Shown here piece by piece: positions 51,110-59,242 of a DNA stretch of 64,000 nucleotides. The position numbers and the translations under genes were made by a program. Positions within the stretch are counted from its first letter, which is position 1. Every line of letters starts with the position of its first letter. Source of the DNA: JAVBMJ01 sp031551275 (GTDB lineage: Bacteria; Bacteroidota; Bacteroidia; Bacteroidales; Rikenellaceae). The notes beneath the pieces are model-generated. The model was not told the DNA's origin and did not search any database. It saw only the letters and a list, made by a program, of their open reading frames with translations. Location: positions 468,887 through 532,886 of the forward strand of contig JAVBNX010000007.1 in the NCBI GenBank assembly GCA_031551275.1, given 5' to 3'.

Positions 51110-51655
51110 ATGGCAAAGACGGTGGGTAACGATTTTTCGCAGGTGGTGCCGGTCATGCCCGGTCACGAGGCTTTTTTCGCTGGGCTTATGCAGGTAGCCC
51201 CCGGCGGCTTGCCGGACCAGGCGGCGGGTGAGGCGTTGCGCCGTTATGTGCGGGACTTCCTCGCGGCATGCGATCTGGCGCAGTTTCGAAAATCCGCGGG
51301 GGAGCCCTACTCGCGGATCTACCTGGGGCGCGACGGGCGGACGGGCTGGGAGGCGATCATGATGTGTTGGGAGAGGGGGAGCGCCACCACGATCCACGGG
51401 CATCCCGTTTTTGCCGCCTACAACTTCGCCGCGGGCAGTTTCAACGTGGAGCTATTCGAGCTGGACGACCACGCCGGGCTCCTGCCCGCCGGATCGGTCG
51501 GCGCGGCGGCGGGCGACGGATTTTTCGCCATCGGCAAGCCGGATACCTACGACAACCACGTCCACCGGATTACCTGCCTGAGCGATACGGGCCACAGCCT
51601 GCACGTCTACCGCGGCGATGCGCGCAAGGGCGTGGTATTCCCGGAGGTGGGGTAG
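51110..51655 (+). CDS. Cysteine dioxygenase-like cupin
   Basis: The 181-residue cytoplasmic cupin carries the thiol-dioxygenase signature. Iron ligands are His96 and His98 in IHGHP and His152 in NHVHRI. The substrate-binding Tyr67-x-Arg69 is in PYSRIYLG, and the Ser163-x-His165-x-Tyr167 triad is in GHSLHVYRG. The Arg favours a Cys-type carboxylate over mercaptopropionate-type enzymes. No Cys follows His98 at the mammalian crosslink position. Start ATG at 51110. It ends 25 bp from the convergent EamA gene. Confidence 0.87.
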   Translation: MAKTVGNDFSQVVPVMPGHEAFFAGLMQVAPGGLPDQAAGEALRRYVRDFLAACDLAQFRKSAGEPYSRIYLGRDGRTGWEAIMMCWERGSATTIHGHPVFAAYNFAAGSFNVELFELDDHAGLLPAGSVGAAAGDGFFAIGKPDTYDNHVHRITCLSDTGHSLHVYRGDARKGVVFPEVG

Positions 51656-51680
51656 GCCCGGGTTTGCGATGCGCAAAGGA

Positions 51681-52574
51681 TTACGAAATTTCGCGGCCTT
51701 TTCTTCGCGGCATTTGTTGCAGCCAGAGGGCCAGCGAGATGATGACGATGCCGGTCACGGTGGGCAGGTCGGGTTTCTCCCCGGGGATGAGCAGCCAGCT
51801 CAGGATGCTGCCGGTGACCGGGATAAGGAACTTCAGCATATTGAGTTCAGACACCTTCACGCCGGGCCTTTGAAGTTCGCCGTACCATAGCGAGAACGAG
51901 ACCGCGGAGATGAGCGCGAGCCATAGCAGCACCCCGTAGAACTCCACAGGATAGACCCCGATCCGGGGCTTTTCGACGACGAAGGCCATGATGAGCAGCA
52001 TGATCCCGCCCGTGAAATTGGCGAACGCGGTCAGCGCGACGGGTGAGATGTTGTACTCCTTCTTTTTGACGACCATGATGTTGGTAAAGCTGCCTATGAT
52101 GTTGCTCAGCACCAGCAGTCCGACCCCGGCGTAGAAGGAGGGGTTACCGGCACTCATGTTGCCTTTGGCCAGGCTGATGAATGCGATGCCGGAGAGCCCC
52201 AGGATGATGCCTGCGATCCTGCGCCCCGTCATTTTGTCGTTCTTCAGGGCCACGTGCGCCATGATGGCGACGAACAGGGGGCCCGCCCCGATGATAATGG
52301 ACGAAATCGCGCCCGGCACTTTGCTTAGCCCCATGAAAAAGAGCCCGTATTGCATAAAAGTTTGCACGAATGCGAAGAACAGCATGAACCGCCAGTGTTT
52401 CAGGGCGCCCTTCAGGTCCACCCTCCCGGCGACCATGACCGGGACGAGCAGCAACCCCGCCAGGGTAAAGCGCAGGCCCGAAAGCCAGATCGGGTCGGCA
52501 TACCTGAAGCCGATCTTGGCCCCGGCAAAGGCCGATCCCCACAATATGCAGGCAAGTACCGCTTTCCACTTCAT
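51681..52574 (-). CDS. EamA/DMT-family transporter
   Basis: The 297-residue protein has ten hydrophobic segments in two EamA repeats (first LWGSAFAGAKIGFRYADPIWLSGLRF; second VVLLWLALISAVSFSLWYGEL-like). The ATG at 52574 (MKWKAV) is chosen because the first membrane helix begins there. A GTG at 52595, overlapping the upstream stop (GTGA), is an alternative. Substrate unknown; amino acid or metabolite export is typical. It follows the flavoprotein gene. Confidence 0.87.
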   Translation of the reverse strand: MKWKAVLACILWGSAFAGAKIGFRYADPIWLSGLRFTLAGLLLVPVMVAGRVDLKGALKHWRFMLFFAFVQTFMQYGLFFMGLSKVPGAISSIIIGAGPLFVAIMAHVALKNDKMTGRRIAGIILGLSGIAFISLAKGNMSAGNPSFYAGVGLLVLSNIIGSFTNIMVVKKKEYNISPVALTAFANFTGGIMLLIMAFVVEKPRIGVYPVEFYGVLLWLALISAVSFSLWYGELQRPGVKVSELNMLKFLIPVTGSILSWLLIPGEKPDLPTVTGIVIISLALWLQQMPRRKGREIS

Positions 52575-52591
52575 CGGCAAGGCGGAAAGTG

Positions 52592-53215
52592 TCACCGGAT
52601 AAAGTTGGTCGCCACGCGGGGCTCGGCCTCGGGCGGCTCAACGCCCGCCTGCCGTCCGGCCTCGATGCTATGGAGCAGCCAGGCCATGTTGTTGCCCAGC
52701 GTGCGCATGGTTTGCATCCCCTCCAAATCCCGGCGGACTTGCTCGGGGGTGTTGCCGTGGACCATGTTCCAGTATTGCGACGAGACGATGGGCATCTGGG
52801 TTATGGTGAAGTACTTGTTCAACTGCTCGAAGGCGGCCGTCGCCCCGCCCCGGCGGCAACTTACGATCGCCGCGCCGGGTTTGAGCCTGAACGCGCGGGA
52901 CTTCGGGCCGTAGAACGCACGGTCCATAAAGGAGGCGATCGCGCCCGAGGGGGCGGCGAAGTGGACGGGCGAGCCGAAGACGAAGCCGTCATAACCGGCG
53001 GCCATGGCGACCAGTTCGTTGACCTTGTCGTCGATCACGCAGATCCCCGTCTCCATGCATTTTCCGCATCCCAGGCAGCCCGAGACGGGTTTGGCCCCGA
53101 TGTGGAAAATTTGGGTTTGGACGCCGTTTTTCTCCAATGCGCCCGCGACCTCCTCCAGGGCGGTGTGGGTGCAGCCCCGGGCGTGCGGGCTGCCGTTGAC
53201 AAGCAAAACTTTCAT
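52592..53215 (-). CDS. NADPH-dependent FMN reductase-like iron-sulfur flavoprotein
   Basis: The 207-residue flavodoxin-fold protein has the FMN phosphate loop NGSPHARGCTHTAL (8-21) and a Cys-rich motif SGCLGCGKCMETGIC (about 45-59) like iron-sulfur flavoproteins. FGSPVHFAAPSGAIASFMDRAF is the second flavin loop. It may reduce quinones or metals, or supply electrons. It overlaps or adjoins the EamA gene downstream. Confidence 0.85.
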   Translation of the reverse strand: MKVLLVNGSPHARGCTHTALEEVAGALEKNGVQTQIFHIGAKPVSGCLGCGKCMETGICVIDDKVNELVAMAAGYDGFVFGSPVHFAAPSGAIASFMDRAFYGPKSRAFRLKPGAAIVSCRRGGATAAFEQLNKYFTITQMPIVSSQYWNMVHGNTPEQVRRDLEGMQTMRTLGNNMAWLLHSIEAGRQAGVEPPEAEPRVATNFIR

Positions 53216-53235
53216 GGCCGATCGGTTATTTCATT

Positions 53236-53243
53236 CAAAGTTA
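53236..53243 (-). promoter_or_regulatory. -7 element of the flavoprotein-EamA operon
   Basis: The minus strand reads TAACTTTG, 20 bp before the ATG at 53215. A T-rich run lies at the -33 position. Confidence 0.55.
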
Positions 53244-53309
53244 CGCATAAATTCCCGAAAAAAACGGTACAGCGTTTGAAGGCTGGATGGAAATCATCTC
53301 TCCTTCGGA

Positions 53310-54749
53310 TTGAAATCGACCGTTTCCAAAGATCCCGCGCAGGGTAAACGCTCCACCGTGCTGTTGTGGCTGGTCGCCATCGGCTTTTTTATGCAGACGC
53401 TGGACACGACCATTGTCAACACCGCACTGCCCGGTATGGCCCACAGCCTGGGCGAGAGCCCCCTGCGGATGCAGGCGGTGGTGGTGGCCTACGCGCTGAT
53501 CATGGCCGTGCTTACCCCGGCGAGCGGATGGCTGGCCGACCGTTTCGGTACGCGGCGGGTTTACCTCTGCGCGCTGGCCCTCTTCACGCTGGGCTCTTTG
53601 CTATGCGCAAGCGCCAAAAGCCTGGAGTACCTCGTCCTCTCGCGGGTCTTGCAGGGCGCGGGCGGCTCGATGCTGATGCCCGTGGGCAGACTGGCAGTCC
53701 TGAAGGCGTTCCCGCATGAGCGCTTCCTCAAGGCGATGAGTTTCGTCACCGTCCCCGGGCTGATCGGGCCCCTGCTCGGGCCTACGCTCGGGGGGTGGCT
53801 GACCGAGTCGTTCTCCTGGCACTGGATCTTTCTGATCAACCTGCCCGTGGGCGTCGCGGGGATCGTTTTGACGATGATCTTTATGGAGAACGCGCGCCCC
53901 GGAAAGGCCGGGCGATTCGATTTGTCGGGCTTTTTGATGATCGCTTTCGGGATGGTGGCCGTATCCTACGCGCTGGACGGGGTGGCCGAGTTGGGGATCA
54001 AACCCTGGGCCGCCGCGTCGGCCTTTCTGGCGGGGATGCTCTTTCTGGCGGGCTACGGGTGGTATGCGGCCAGGGCTAAAAAACCGGTTTTGTTTCCCAA
54101 AGAGTTGTTCAGGGTCAAGACGTTCCGCGTGGGGGCATTGAGTAATTTTTTCTGCCGGATCGCTGGCAACGGGACGCCCTTTTTGCTGCCGCTCTACTTC
54201 CAGGTGGGGATGGGGTATTCGCCCATCGAGTCGGGCCTGTTGATGCTTCCCACGGCCGTTTCTGGAATGATCATGAAGCGGGTAAGCGTGCAGTTGATCG
54301 GGCGTTTCGGGTACCGGACGACCCTTTTCTGGAACGGCATAGCGTTGGGGGCGGTGCTGTGCGCCTTTGTGTTTTTGTCGGGGGCGCTGTGGGTCAAGGT
54401 TGCGGTGCTGCTTGTTTTCGGGGCGGTCAACTCGTTGCAGTTTACCGGGATGAACACCGTCACGCTGATGGACCTGGACGATTCGCAGGCCAGTAGCGGG
54501 AACAGTTTGCTATCCACGGTGATGATCTTCTCGATGGGGATGGGGGTGGCGGTCTCGGCCGTCCTGCTCTCGCTGTTCGGGGCCTCGGCCACGGCGGTGC
54601 ACCCCGTGGCGGGGCACTTGTCGGCCTACCATGCGGCGTTCGTCTGCCTCGGGGGGATCTCGATGCTGACCTCGGTTATCTTCCTGCGCCTGCCCCGGCA
54701 CACCTCGCGCATCGCGGGGCAGGGGCCCTCGGGCGGGGTAATCGAGTAG
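53310..54749 (+). CDS. MFS transporter, DHA2 (EmrB/QacA) family
   Basis: The 479-residue protein has about 14 membrane segments. LDTTIVNTALPGMA is the DHA2 motif, WLADRFGTRRVYL is motif A, and GLIGPLLGPTLGGWLTE is motif C of drug/H+ antiporters. The start is uncertain: no ATG is in frame after the upstream stop at 53277-53279, so TTG at 53310 is used. It probably exports drugs or bile-like compounds. Its stop is 1 bp from the stop of the convergent MFS gene. Confidence 0.88.
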   Translation: MKSTVSKDPAQGKRSTVLLWLVAIGFFMQTLDTTIVNTALPGMAHSLGESPLRMQAVVVAYALIMAVLTPASGWLADRFGTRRVYLCALALFTLGSLLCASAKSLEYLVLSRVLQGAGGSMLMPVGRLAVLKAFPHERFLKAMSFVTVPGLIGPLLGPTLGGWLTESFSWHWIFLINLPVGVAGIVLTMIFMENARPGKAGRFDLSGFLMIAFGMVAVSYALDGVAELGIKPWAAASAFLAGMLFLAGYGWYAARAKKPVLFPKELFRVKTFRVGALSNFFCRIAGNGTPFLLPLYFQVGMGYSPIESGLLMLPTAVSGMIMKRVSVQLIGRFGYRTTLFWNGIALGAVLCAFVFLSGALWVKVAVLLVFGAVNSLQFTGMNTVTLMDLDDSQASSGNSLLSTVMIFSMGMGVAVSAVLLSLFGASATAVHPVAGHLSAYHAAFVCLGGISMLTSVIFLRLPRHTSRIAGQGPSGGVIE

Positions 54750-54750
54750 G

Positions 54751-55968
54751 CTACCGGAGTTTGTATTTTCTGAACCAGGGGGCGGAGACGGCGGCGAAGT
54801 AAATCACGCCCACCGCCAGCAGCCCCGCGCTGATGCCGTAGAGCCACCCGAAGCCGAGCCTCTCGATGATAGCGCCCCCGATGGCCGTCCCCAGGCCGAT
54901 GCCCATGTCCCAGAAGGTGAAGTAGGTGGCGTTGGCCGTGCCCCGGCGGTTGTGCCCGGCCAGGTTGAGGAGCATGGCCTGGAAGGCGGGACTTATGTAG
55001 CCGAGGCCCACGCCCAGCAGAAAGGCGATCGCGTAGAGCATGGGCGCTGAGTTGCAAAAGGAGAAGAGCACCAGCGAGAGGATCATAAAGGCGCTGCCGG
55101 TGTAGATCAGCGGGATGAGCCTTCCCCGGTTGATCGACCGGGCCGAGAGGATGCGCGAGAGCACGATCCCGCCCGAGAGGACCAGGAAAAATATCCCCGC
55201 GCTGCTCCGGTAATCGGCCGTTTCGCTGTACAGCCCCACGTAGTTGAGCACCGAGCCGTAGCCCACACCGCCGAAAAAGAAGAGCAGCACGCAGGGCAGG
55301 GCCCTGACCAGGATGAAACGGTCCAGCGAGAGGGGTTGGCGCTCGCCGGGCGCGGGGTGGGGCTTGACGATGGGTTTGATCGCCGTGATGGTTAAAAGGC
55401 CGATCAGGCTCGAGCAGAAGGCGGCCCAGAAGACCGCGTCGACGGCGTGGTGGCGGTAGATCCACAGCCCGGCCACGGGCCCGACCGCCATGGCGATGTT
55501 GGCCGCCATGCCGAAGTAGCCGATCCCCTCGCCCCGGCGCTCGGAGGGCATGATGTCCACGGCGACCGTGCTGCCGCTCACCGTGCTGATCCCGAAGGCG
55601 AAGCCGTGCAGGATGCGCATAACGATGAACAGCATGAGGGTGGCGGCCACGGTGTAACCCGCAAAGACGGCGCAGAAAAGCCCGTAGCAGACCAGGTACA
55701 ACGGTTTGCGCGCGAACATATCGACCATAAAGCCCGAGAAGGGCCGGATCAGCAGCGCGGAGAGGGTGTAAAGCGCCAGCACGATGCCCGCCAGCGACCC
55801 GCTCGTGCCGAGGTTCTCCAACAGGAAGAACGGCAGGATGGGGACGAGCATGTAAAACGAGAAAAAAAGCAGCAGGTTGGAGCTGAAAGCGAGGATAAAG
55901 TCCTTGGTCCACAGCGCGGGAATCGCGCTTTGAGACGCCGTTTCCCCTTCTTGTACAGATTCTTGCAT
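54751..55968 (-). CDS. MFS transporter, 12-TM
   Basis: The start is the ATG at 55968 (MQESVQEGETASQS), giving 405 residues; a longer frame upstream crosses a terminator and promoter. Twelve hydrophobic segments are visible, with RPFSGFMVDMFARKPLYL as motif A and SERRGEGIGYFGMAANIAMAVGPVAG around motif C. The architecture fits staphyloferrin/arabinose-exporter-like MFS proteins. Substrate unknown. A terminator-like hairpin sits between its promoter and ATG. Confidence 0.88.
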   Translation of the reverse strand: MQESVQEGETASQSAIPALWTKDFILAFSSNLLLFFSFYMLVPILPFFLLENLGTSGSLAGIVLALYTLSALLIRPFSGFMVDMFARKPLYLVCYGLFCAVFAGYTVAATLMLFIVMRILHGFAFGISTVSGSTVAVDIMPSERRGEGIGYFGMAANIAMAVGPVAGLWIYRHHAVDAVFWAAFCSSLIGLLTITAIKPIVKPHPAPGERQPLSLDRFILVRALPCVLLFFFGGVGYGSVLNYVGLYSETADYRSSAGIFFLVLSGGIVLSRILSARSINRGRLIPLIYTGSAFMILSLVLFSFCNSAPMLYAIAFLLGVGLGYISPAFQAMLLNLAGHNRRGTANATYFTFWDMGIGLGTAIGGAIIERLGFGWLYGISAGLLAVGVIYFAAVSAPWFRKYKLR

Positions 55969-55995
55969 AAAAAAACGGGCTCTTTGTAAGCCCGT
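55969..55995 (-). terminator. Terminator-like hairpin in the leader of the 12-TM MFS gene
   Basis: On the minus strand ACGGGCT (55989-55995) and AGCCCGT (55975-55981) pair around a 7-nt loop and are followed by a T-run (55969-55975) that touches the ATG at 55966-55968. It is downstream of the TATCTTTG promoter element, so it lies in the leader RNA. It may be an attenuator. Confidence 0.65.
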
Positions 55996-55996
55996 G

Positions 55997-56004
55997 CAAA
56001 GATA
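55997..56004 (-). promoter_or_regulatory. -7 element of the 12-TM MFS gene
   Basis: The minus strand reads TATCTTTG, 28 bp before the ATG. Transcription would start at or next to the hairpin at 55969-55995. Confidence 0.65.
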
Positions 56005-56018
56005 CGAATTTTCCCGGC

Positions 56019-56049
56019 AAAAAAACGGGCGGAATTCTTTTCCCGCCCG
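56019..56049 (-). terminator. Intrinsic terminator of the lamin-tail lipoprotein gene
   Basis: On the minus strand CGGGCGG (56043-56049) and CCGCCCG (56026-56032) form a 7-bp stem with a 10-nt loop, followed by seven T. It is 22 bp after the stop at 56072. Confidence 0.88.
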
Positions 56050-56071
56050 GTTTTTCATCCGCTGTCCGCCC

Positions 56072-57094
56072 TTACTCCTGCGAAAGGATCTGCTTGCCGT
56101 TGTTGCTCGCGCCTTTGGATGCCTCGCTGAAGAAGGTCAGGTTGGAGCCCCCGTCGGTCAGCCTGCCGTACGTGTAGCCGTGATCCCTGAGCCCGGATGC
56201 TTTGGTCAGGCCGGGGATCTCCATCTGGTCCACCAGATTACCCTTCACATCGACGCTCGGCCTGGGTTTGTAAAGGAATATCCAGTCGCCGCCCACACCC
56301 AGCCCGAAGGCGGGCCCGTCGGTGTTGTTCTTGAAGACGTCGTACACAAGGTAGCCTTTCCCCGGAATGGTCGTCCCGTCGGGGATGGTGTATTTTTTCG
56401 AGTCGTCGTCCGTGTCGTCGTAGATCTCCCAGCCCGAGAGATCCACGGCTGCGTCGTTGCTGTTGTAGAACTCGATAAAGTCGGTGGCGGTGTCCCAGCC
56501 CAGCTCCAATGCCGCGTCCGAGTTGTCCGTGTAGACTTCGTTTACCCAGACGCCCTCCGTGTTGACCAGTACGGTACGTGCCTCCCCGGTGTTGGCCGTT
56601 CCTTTGGTGTATTGGGCGAAAACTTGCCATTGGGAGGCCCCGTCGGTAATGCGCCCGTAACTTTCGTTGCGGTTCATGCTGGGCAGCGAGATGCTGTCGA
56701 TGGGGTTCATCAACGCGTCGCCCAGCACGACATACTCGTCCGGCCCTTTGCTCAGGCCCCAGGAGGGATAGCCGTCGGGGTCTGAGTAGAGCCCGTACTT
56801 GTCGCACTCGATCAGCAGCAGGCTTTTGGCCCCTATGGTCGTGCCTGAGGGGATGGTCCAGGCTTCCTCCCTTCCGCCGCTCTCCCACAGCAGCATGCCC
56901 GAGAGGTCGATCGTCGCGTCGGTCGGGTTGTAAAGTTCGATCCAGTCCAAATCGTCGGCGGTGGACTGGTCGCTGAAGGTGTACACCTCGTTGATAACGA
57001 CTGTACCGGAAACGGAAGGGGGTGTTTTATCGTCCGAACAGGCGGCAAAGGCAACTGCTGCCGTTGCCAAGAACAAAAATTGGTAGCGTTTCAT
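56072..57094 (-). CDS. Lipoprotein with two lamin-tail-like domains
   Basis: The start is the ATG at 57094 (MKRYQFLFLATAAVAFAACSDD), giving 340 residues with lipobox AFAAC (Cys19); a longer frame upstream overlaps the promoter. Two lamin-tail domains (LTD) follow: VVINEVYTF..DLDWIELYNPTDATIDLSGM and VWVNEVYTDN..DFIEFYNSNDAAVDLSGWEIYDD. Each is an immunoglobulin-like sandwich often found in surface and extracellular nuclease proteins. No catalytic domain is seen; a binding or scaffold role is likely. Confidence 0.85.
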   Translation of the reverse strand: MKRYQFLFLATAAVAFAACSDDKTPPSVSGTVVINEVYTFSDQSTADDLDWIELYNPTDATIDLSGMLLWESGGREEAWTIPSGTTIGAKSLLLIECDKYGLYSDPDGYPSWGLSKGPDEYVVLGDALMNPIDSISLPSMNRNESYGRITDGASQWQVFAQYTKGTANTGEARTVLVNTEGVWVNEVYTDNSDAALELGWDTATDFIEFYNSNDAAVDLSGWEIYDDTDDDSKKYTIPDGTTIPGKGYLVYDVFKNNTDGPAFGLGVGGDWIFLYKPRPSVDVKGNLVDQMEIPGLTKASGLRDHGYTYGRLTDGGSNLTFFSEASKGASNNGKQILSQE

Positions 57095-57120
57095 CGTGGA
57101 ATCGTGTTGGTTGTCATTTG

Positions 57121-57128
57121 CAAAGATA
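57121..57128 (-). promoter_or_regulatory. -7 element of the lamin-tail lipoprotein gene
   Basis: The minus strand reads TATCTTTG, 26 bp before the ATG, with a TTTG 21 bp upstream that fits the -33 element. Confidence 0.7.
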
Positions 57129-57222
57129 GAAAAACTCAGACTTTGTAACCAAAGCGTACAAAGCAACTCAACCAAATCGTAATAAAATCGTGCGAATACC
57201 CGACAAATATAGGCGGGGGGAG

Positions 57223-58017
57223 TTACCCTGCAAACCATTTTTTAAACTCCCCGACCCGGGCTTTGCTGACCACGATGCGCTCGGGCACGTCGATCTTCAG
57301 GTTGACGGAGAGTTTGTTGCCGAACCATTGGGTCAGGTCTTTGACCGCGCCGCGGGCGACGATCCACTGGCGGTTGGCCCTGAAGAAGGCCTCCGGGTCG
57401 AGTTGGCGCGCCAGCTCGTCCAGGGTCTGATCCAGGTAGTAGACCTTCCCGGCTTGGGTAAAGGCCTTGACCATTTTGGTATCCAGCCAGATGCAGGCGA
57501 TCTCGTTAGCCGGCAGGGGGATCAGCTTGTCCCGCTCGGGGACCAGAAAGCACGATTTCCATTGGCGGGGGCCCTGGCGCAACTCCTCGGCCAGCTTGGC
57601 GATCAGGGCGGACTGGCTGGCGGACGGGGAGGCTTCCCTGCCGGCAGGCCCGCCCGTCCCCGCCTCCCGTCCCCGGAATTTGGCCATGGCGCGCTCCAGC
57701 TCCTGGCGGCCGATGGGTTTTAGCAGGTAGTCTATGCTGTTTACGCTGAACGCTTTGAGCGCGTATTCGTCGTAGGCGGTGGTAAAGACCACGGGGCACT
57801 TTACATCCGTCTCATCGAAGATGGCGAACGAGCTGCCGTCGGCCAAATGGATGTCCATAAAGGCCAGATCGGGCGCCTCGTGGGTCGAAAACCACTCCAC
57901 GCTCTCGTCGATGGATTGCAGCACGGCGAGGATCTCCATCCCGGGGCACACCTCCTGCAAGAGGCCCTGCAAGGCTTCGGCGGCTACCTGTTCGTCCTCT
58001 ATGATAACGGCTTTCAT
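57223..58017 (-). CDS. LytTR-family response regulator
   Basis: The start is the ATG at 58017 (MKAVIIEDEQVAAEAL), giving 264 residues; the longer frame overlaps the kinase gene. The receiver domain has Glu/Asp at 7-8, phospho-acceptor Asp55 in LAFMDIHL and Lys in YLLKPIG. A Gly/Ala/Ser-rich linker (about 130-150) leads to the LytTR DNA-binding domain: IACIWLDTKMVKAF, FFRANRQWIVA and VSKARVGEFKKWFAG. It overlaps the kinase gene by 4 bp (ATGA). Confidence 0.94.
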   Translation of the reverse strand: MKAVIIEDEQVAAEALQGLLQEVCPGMEILAVLQSIDESVEWFSTHEAPDLAFMDIHLADGSSFAIFDETDVKCPVVFTTAYDEYALKAFSVNSIDYLLKPIGRQELERAMAKFRGREAGTGGPAGREASPSASQSALIAKLAEELRQGPRQWKSCFLVPERDKLIPLPANEIACIWLDTKMVKAFTQAGKVYYLDQTLDELARQLDPEAFFRANRQWIVARGAVKDLTQWFGNKLSVNLKIDVPERIVVSKARVGEFKKWFAG

Positions 58018-59051
58018 GGCTCGATCAATGGCAGGGTAACCCGAAAAACGCCGCCCTCGCGCTCCACGGCGATGGATTTGCCCCACAGCAGGCGGTAACG
58101 CTCGGCCAGGTTGGCCAATCCGATCCCTTCGCCCTGCTCACTCTCCTTTTTGGGTTGGATGGGGTTTTCGACCCTTACGCTTTGGCCCCAGGTGCGGATG
58201 GTGATCTTCAGGGGTTGTTTTTTGCTGACCACGTTGTGCTTGATGGCGTTCTCGACCAGCGTCTGGACGCTCAGCGGGACCACGCGCCACTCCTTGTAAC
58301 GGTGGTCGATCTCTGTTTCGAAGTTCAAACTCTCGCCGTAGCGGATCTGCATCAGTTCGCAGTAGGCGGCCGTGAAGTCCATCTCCTCGCCCAGGGAGAT
58401 CTGCTGCTCGTCCCGCAGCGTGTACCTGAGCACCTGGGAGAGCTGCCCCACGTAGAGGTCGGCGCGGGCGGGGTCGGTGCGGATCAGCGAGGAGAGCGTG
58501 TTGAGCGAGTTGAACAGAAAGTGCGGGTCCATCTGGTTTTTCAGCGCGGCGAACCTCGTGCGGATGTTCTCGGCCAGCAGAGTCTTGTTCTCCACCTCGG
58601 TGCGCTGCTGTTTTTGGCTCAGGTGGAGCAGTTGCGCGGAGAGGTAGACCACCACCCCGATAAAGTAGTCCCTCATCATGCTGCCCCGGATAAAGCGCTC
58701 GGGGTGGGGCCCGAAGTCCTGCAAGGCGATCATCGCCCGGGAGCAGAGGTAGCTCAGCACGCCGGTCAGCACAAAGGTGACCGCCCCGATCTCCACCCAG
58801 CGCCGCCAGCCTTCGCGATTGAGTTTGATCATGCGGAAATTGACCAGGTAGAGCACGAAGGCTACGATAAAGTTCGAGAGCACGTGCGCGCCCATGATGC
58901 CCGGGTCGAGGGCCGGGCGGGGTTCGCCGTCAGGCGGCAGGAAGGTATCGCGCCCGTAGAAGAACATCACCAGAAAGAGCGTATTCATCAAAAGGCTGAT
59001 CCCTGCCGAAAGGATCAAAGCAGTACGCAGACTGAGAACGGACTTTTGCAT
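58014..59051 (-). CDS. LytS-type sensor histidine kinase
   Basis: The 345-residue membrane kinase has four hydrophobic segments in its first 145 residues. The His_kinase domain has QMDPHFLFNSLNTLSSLI with phospho-acceptor His177, and the ATPase part has LVENAIKHN and GEGIGLANLAERY. It has no separate sensor domain. It pairs with the LytTR regulator (4-bp overlap). It lies downstream of the MacAB-TolC operon in the same direction, but its own -7 element ends 4 nt before the ATG. Confidence 0.93.
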   Translation of the reverse strand: MQKSVLSLRTALILSAGISLLMNTLFLVMFFYGRDTFLPPDGEPRPALDPGIMGAHVLSNFIVAFVLYLVNFRMIKLNREGWRRWVEIGAVTFVLTGVLSYLCSRAMIALQDFGPHPERFIRGSMMRDYFIGVVVYLSAQLLHLSQKQQRTEVENKTLLAENIRTRFAALKNQMDPHFLFNSLNTLSSLIRTDPARADLYVGQLSQVLRYTLRDEQQISLGEEMDFTAAYCELMQIRYGESLNFETEIDHRYKEWRVVPLSVQTLVENAIKHNVVSKKQPLKITIRTWGQSVRVENPIQPKKESEQGEGIGLANLAERYRLLWGKSIAVEREGGVFRVTLPLIEP

Positions 59052-59055
59052 AACA

Positions 59056-59063
59056 CAAAGATA
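59056..59063 (-). promoter_or_regulatory. -7 element of the LytS/LytTR operon
   Basis: The minus strand reads TATCTTTG and ends only 4 nt before the ATG at 59051, predicting a leaderless transcript. Confidence 0.65.
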
Positions 59064-59105
59064 AGAAAATTACGGAGTTTCCAGAAGGGGATCGTCCAGG
59101 TCGGC

Positions 59106-59227
59106 GCTGTGCATAGCGTAGGTCAGATTTTGCAAATCGTTCGGTCCGAAATACCGGAGCATACTAAAGGTATGTGAGGATTTTCGGGGCGGAGGATTTG
59201 TGAAAGATGGCCTGCGATATGCGCAGC
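59106..59227. repeat. Dispersed palindromic repeat family B, copy 3
   Basis: This 122-bp imperfect palindrome, from GCTGTGCATAGCGTA to GATATGCGCAGC, is nearly identical to 25810-25931 with a few differences, including paired changes near the tip (CATACT with GGTATG in place of CGTACT with GGTACG). It lies 15 bp after the stop of the MacB-like permease gene, between it and the LytS gene. Confidence 0.88.
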
Positions 59228-59242
59228 TACCTCCCGGAAGGG

